A program made the translations under genes and the position numbers. Of a stretch of 64,000 nucleotides of DNA, positions 61,838 through 64,000 are shown in pieces (within the stretch, counting starts at the first letter, position 1; each line of letters opens with the position of its first letter). The DNA is from Cacajao melanocephalus. Lineage: Eukaryota > Chordata > Mammalia > Primates > Pitheciidae. The DNA lies in assembly GCA_963573385.1 (NCBI GenBank), contig CAUYLG010026640.1, forward strand, positions 62,001-126,000, in the 5' to 3' direction. The notes below the pieces were generated by a model. That model was not told the DNA's origin. It saw only the letters and a program-made list of their open reading frames with translations, and searched no databases.

Positions 61838-63717
61838 AATTTGATGTTCTATATACATCTCTAAGCACACAAACTAGAAAATCTAGAGGAAATGAATAAA
61901 TTTCTGGAAACATAAAACACCCAAGCTTGAATCAGAAAGAAATAGAAATCCTGAACAGACAAATAACAAGCAATGAGATAAAATCAGTAACTAAAAAAAT
62001 ATTCCAACAAAATGAAGCCCAGGACCAACTAGATTAGTGCTGAATGTCACCAGACACTAAAAGAAGTGACACCAATCCTACTAAAACTATTTCAAAAGAT
62101 TGAGAAGGAGGAAATCCTCCCTAACTCATCCTATGAAGCCAGTACGACCAGGATACCAAAGTCAGGAAAAACACAACAAAAAAAGAAAACTGTAGACCAG
62201 ATCTCTGATGAACATAGATGTAAAAATCTTCAACAAAACACTAACAAACCAAATCCTACAGCACAACAAAAGGAGAACTCACCAGGATCAACTGACTTTT
62301 ATTTCAGGGATGGGAAGATGGGTCAACATATCCAAGTCAACAAATGTAATTCACCACATAGATAGAATTAATAACAAAAGCTATATGATAATTTCAGTAG
62401 ATGAAGAAAAAGCATTTAATAAAATTTAGCATCACTTCATGATAAAAACCCTCAAGACACTAGGCATAGAAGGAACATACTTCAAAATAATAAAAGCTAT
62501 ATATGACAAATCCACAGTGAACATCATACTGAAGGGGGAAAAGTTGAAGGCATTCCCCCTTAAGAACATTTCCCTTAAGAAGTGGAACCAGACAAGGATG
62601 CCCATTTTCACTACTTTTATACTGGAAGTCCTAGACAGAGCAATTATGCAAAAGAAAGAAATAAAAGGCATTCCAATTGGAAAAGAGGAAATCAAACTAT
62701 GTCTGTTTGCCAATGATATGTTACTGTACCTAAAATACCCTAAAGACTCCTCCAAAAGACTACTGGATTTGATAAATGAATTCAGTAATATCTCAGGTGA
62801 CAAAGCCAATCCATGTAAATCAGTAACACTGCTATACACCAATAATGGCCAGGCTTAGAATCAAATCAAGAATTCCATCCCATTTACAATAGCTTCAAAA
62901 CAATAAAATTTTTATTTTAAAGTATAAAGAATACATTTAACCAAGGTGGTGAAATTTCTGTACAAGGAGAACTACAAAACACTGAGAAAACAAACTGTAG
63001 ATCATGCAAACAAATGAGAAAATATCCCATGCTTCTGGATTAGAAGAATCAATATTGTGAAAATGACCGTAGTGCCAAAAGCATTCTACAGATTCAATGC
63101 AATTTCTATCAATATACCAATATCATTTTTTTCACAGAGTTAGAAAAAGCAATCCCAAATTTCATATAGAACCACAAAGAGCCCGAGTAGCCAAAGCAAT
63201 CCTAAGCAAAAAGAACAGAGCTAAAGGCATCACATTACCCAATTTCAAATTATACTACAATGCTATAGTAGCTCAAATAGCATGGTAATAGCATAAAAAG
63301 TAGACACATTGACCAATAGGACCAAATAGAGAACAAAGAAATAAAGCCTAATACCTACAACCAACTAATCTTTGACAAAGCAGACAAAAATACACTGGGA
63401 AAAGGACACTGTATTCAATAAATGGTCCTGAGAAAACTGTCTAGCCACATGCACAAGAATAAAACTAGACCTTTATCTCTCACCATATGAAAAAAAATAA
63501 GATGTATTAAAGAAATTGTAAGACCAAAAACCATAAAAATTATAGAATGAAACCTGCAAAAAACTTTTCTGGACATTGGCATAGGCAAATAATTTATGAC
63601 TAAGACTCCAAAAGCAAATGAAATAAAAACAAAAATATAAGCTGGACTTAATCTAGCAAGCTTCTGCATAGCAAAGAAAATAATCAAAGAGTAAACAGAC
63701 AATCTAAAGAATTGGAT

Positions 63718-64000
<283 letters not shown>

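Larger units (their letters stand above)
55894..63717 (+). mobile_element. Long, decayed L1 LINE (plus), 3' end outside window
   Basis: A near-complete old L1 (L1MA/L1PB age by resemblance) running off the window. It starts at 'ttttttttccaagatggcagatgacagg', the 'aagatggc' start typical of L1 5' leaders. GC-richer leader to about 58.85 kb, ORF1 remains about 59.03-60.15 kb, ORF2 from about 60.24 kb. Interrupted by a monomeric Alu (58271-58408), an AluY (60653-60948) and a terminal AluY (63718 on). Many stops and frameshifts make it immobile. The bases before the start (aagattatgaagac) may be part of a target duplication whose partner is outside the window. Confidence 0.92.
60240..63717 (+). 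pseudogene. L1 ORF2 remnant (endonuclease-reverse transcriptase)
   Basis: ORF2 encodes an APE-type endonuclease, reverse transcriptase and a Cys-rich end. The start of the endonuclease is readable near 60322-60513 (the motif LQETHL, where the Glu is catalytic). The AluY then interrupts it. RT sequence is open at 62439-62858 (139 codons), including the palm motif as FAND where L1 normally has FADD; loss of one catalytic Asp would inactivate it. A short in-frame duplication lies at 62557-62581. C-terminal coding DNA ('aaagcaatcctaagcaaaaagaacagagc', 'acaagaataaaactagacctttatctctcacc') continues to 63717, where the last Alu starts. Inverted duplication at 61736-61837. Non-functional. Confidence 0.92.

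Overview
This window is AT-rich, intron- or desert-like nuclear DNA from a primate, most likely human. AluJ-, AluS- and AluY-type copies occur together with MIR, L2, MER20, MER5A, MER1B, MER2, Tigger-like, MaLR (MLT1, THE1/MST) and ERV1-type sequences and L1 pieces of several ages. No exon of a known gene could be recognised. Nearly all open frames are under about 110 codons, and the longer ones lie in Alu or L1 sequence. I found no structural RNA gene, CRISPR array, operon or bacterial gene. The annotation is therefore mainly a repeat map plus a few candidate non-repeat elements.

Layout. 1-19 kb: sparse old repeats (a probable ERV LTR remnant, MIRs, two AluJ, one AluS, a Tigger-like copy, a solo THE1/MST LTR with a perfect 5-bp target duplication, an L2 3' end) in long unique AT-rich stretches. 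19-26.4 kb: two Alus, an MLT1/MST fragment, a MIR split by a MER1B, an 80-bp tandem duplication, a MER20, two oppositely oriented old L1 3' ends, a further MIR, an MLT1 LTR and another Alu. 26.4-34.6 kb: repeat-poor, with one AluJ. 34.6-47 kb: the Alu-dense part, including an AluJ nested in MER2, and an Alu nested in an ERV1-type LTR nested in an old L1. 47-55.9 kb: two MER20, a MER5A, a second THE1/MST LTR, a MIR and two non-repeat stretches of interest (a possible exon or conserved element near 52.1-52.5 kb, and a possible minus-strand retrocopy at 54.3-55.2 kb).

55.9 kb to the end: one long, decayed, plus-strand L1 with about 3 kb of 5' leader, ORF1 remnants and most of ORF2. It is interrupted by a monomeric Alu, a full AluY and a terminal AluY. 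Its ORF2 contains a roughly 47-bp inverted duplication that forms a near-perfect hairpin.

Nothing here amounts to a new multi-gene system. The most informative signals are structural scars (hairpin, long direct repeat, tandem duplication, nested insertions with target duplications) and a few candidate regulatory or retrocopy segments. Repeat subfamily names come from recalled consensus sequences and not from a search. Boundaries are generally good to 5-20 bases, except where target-site duplications fix them.
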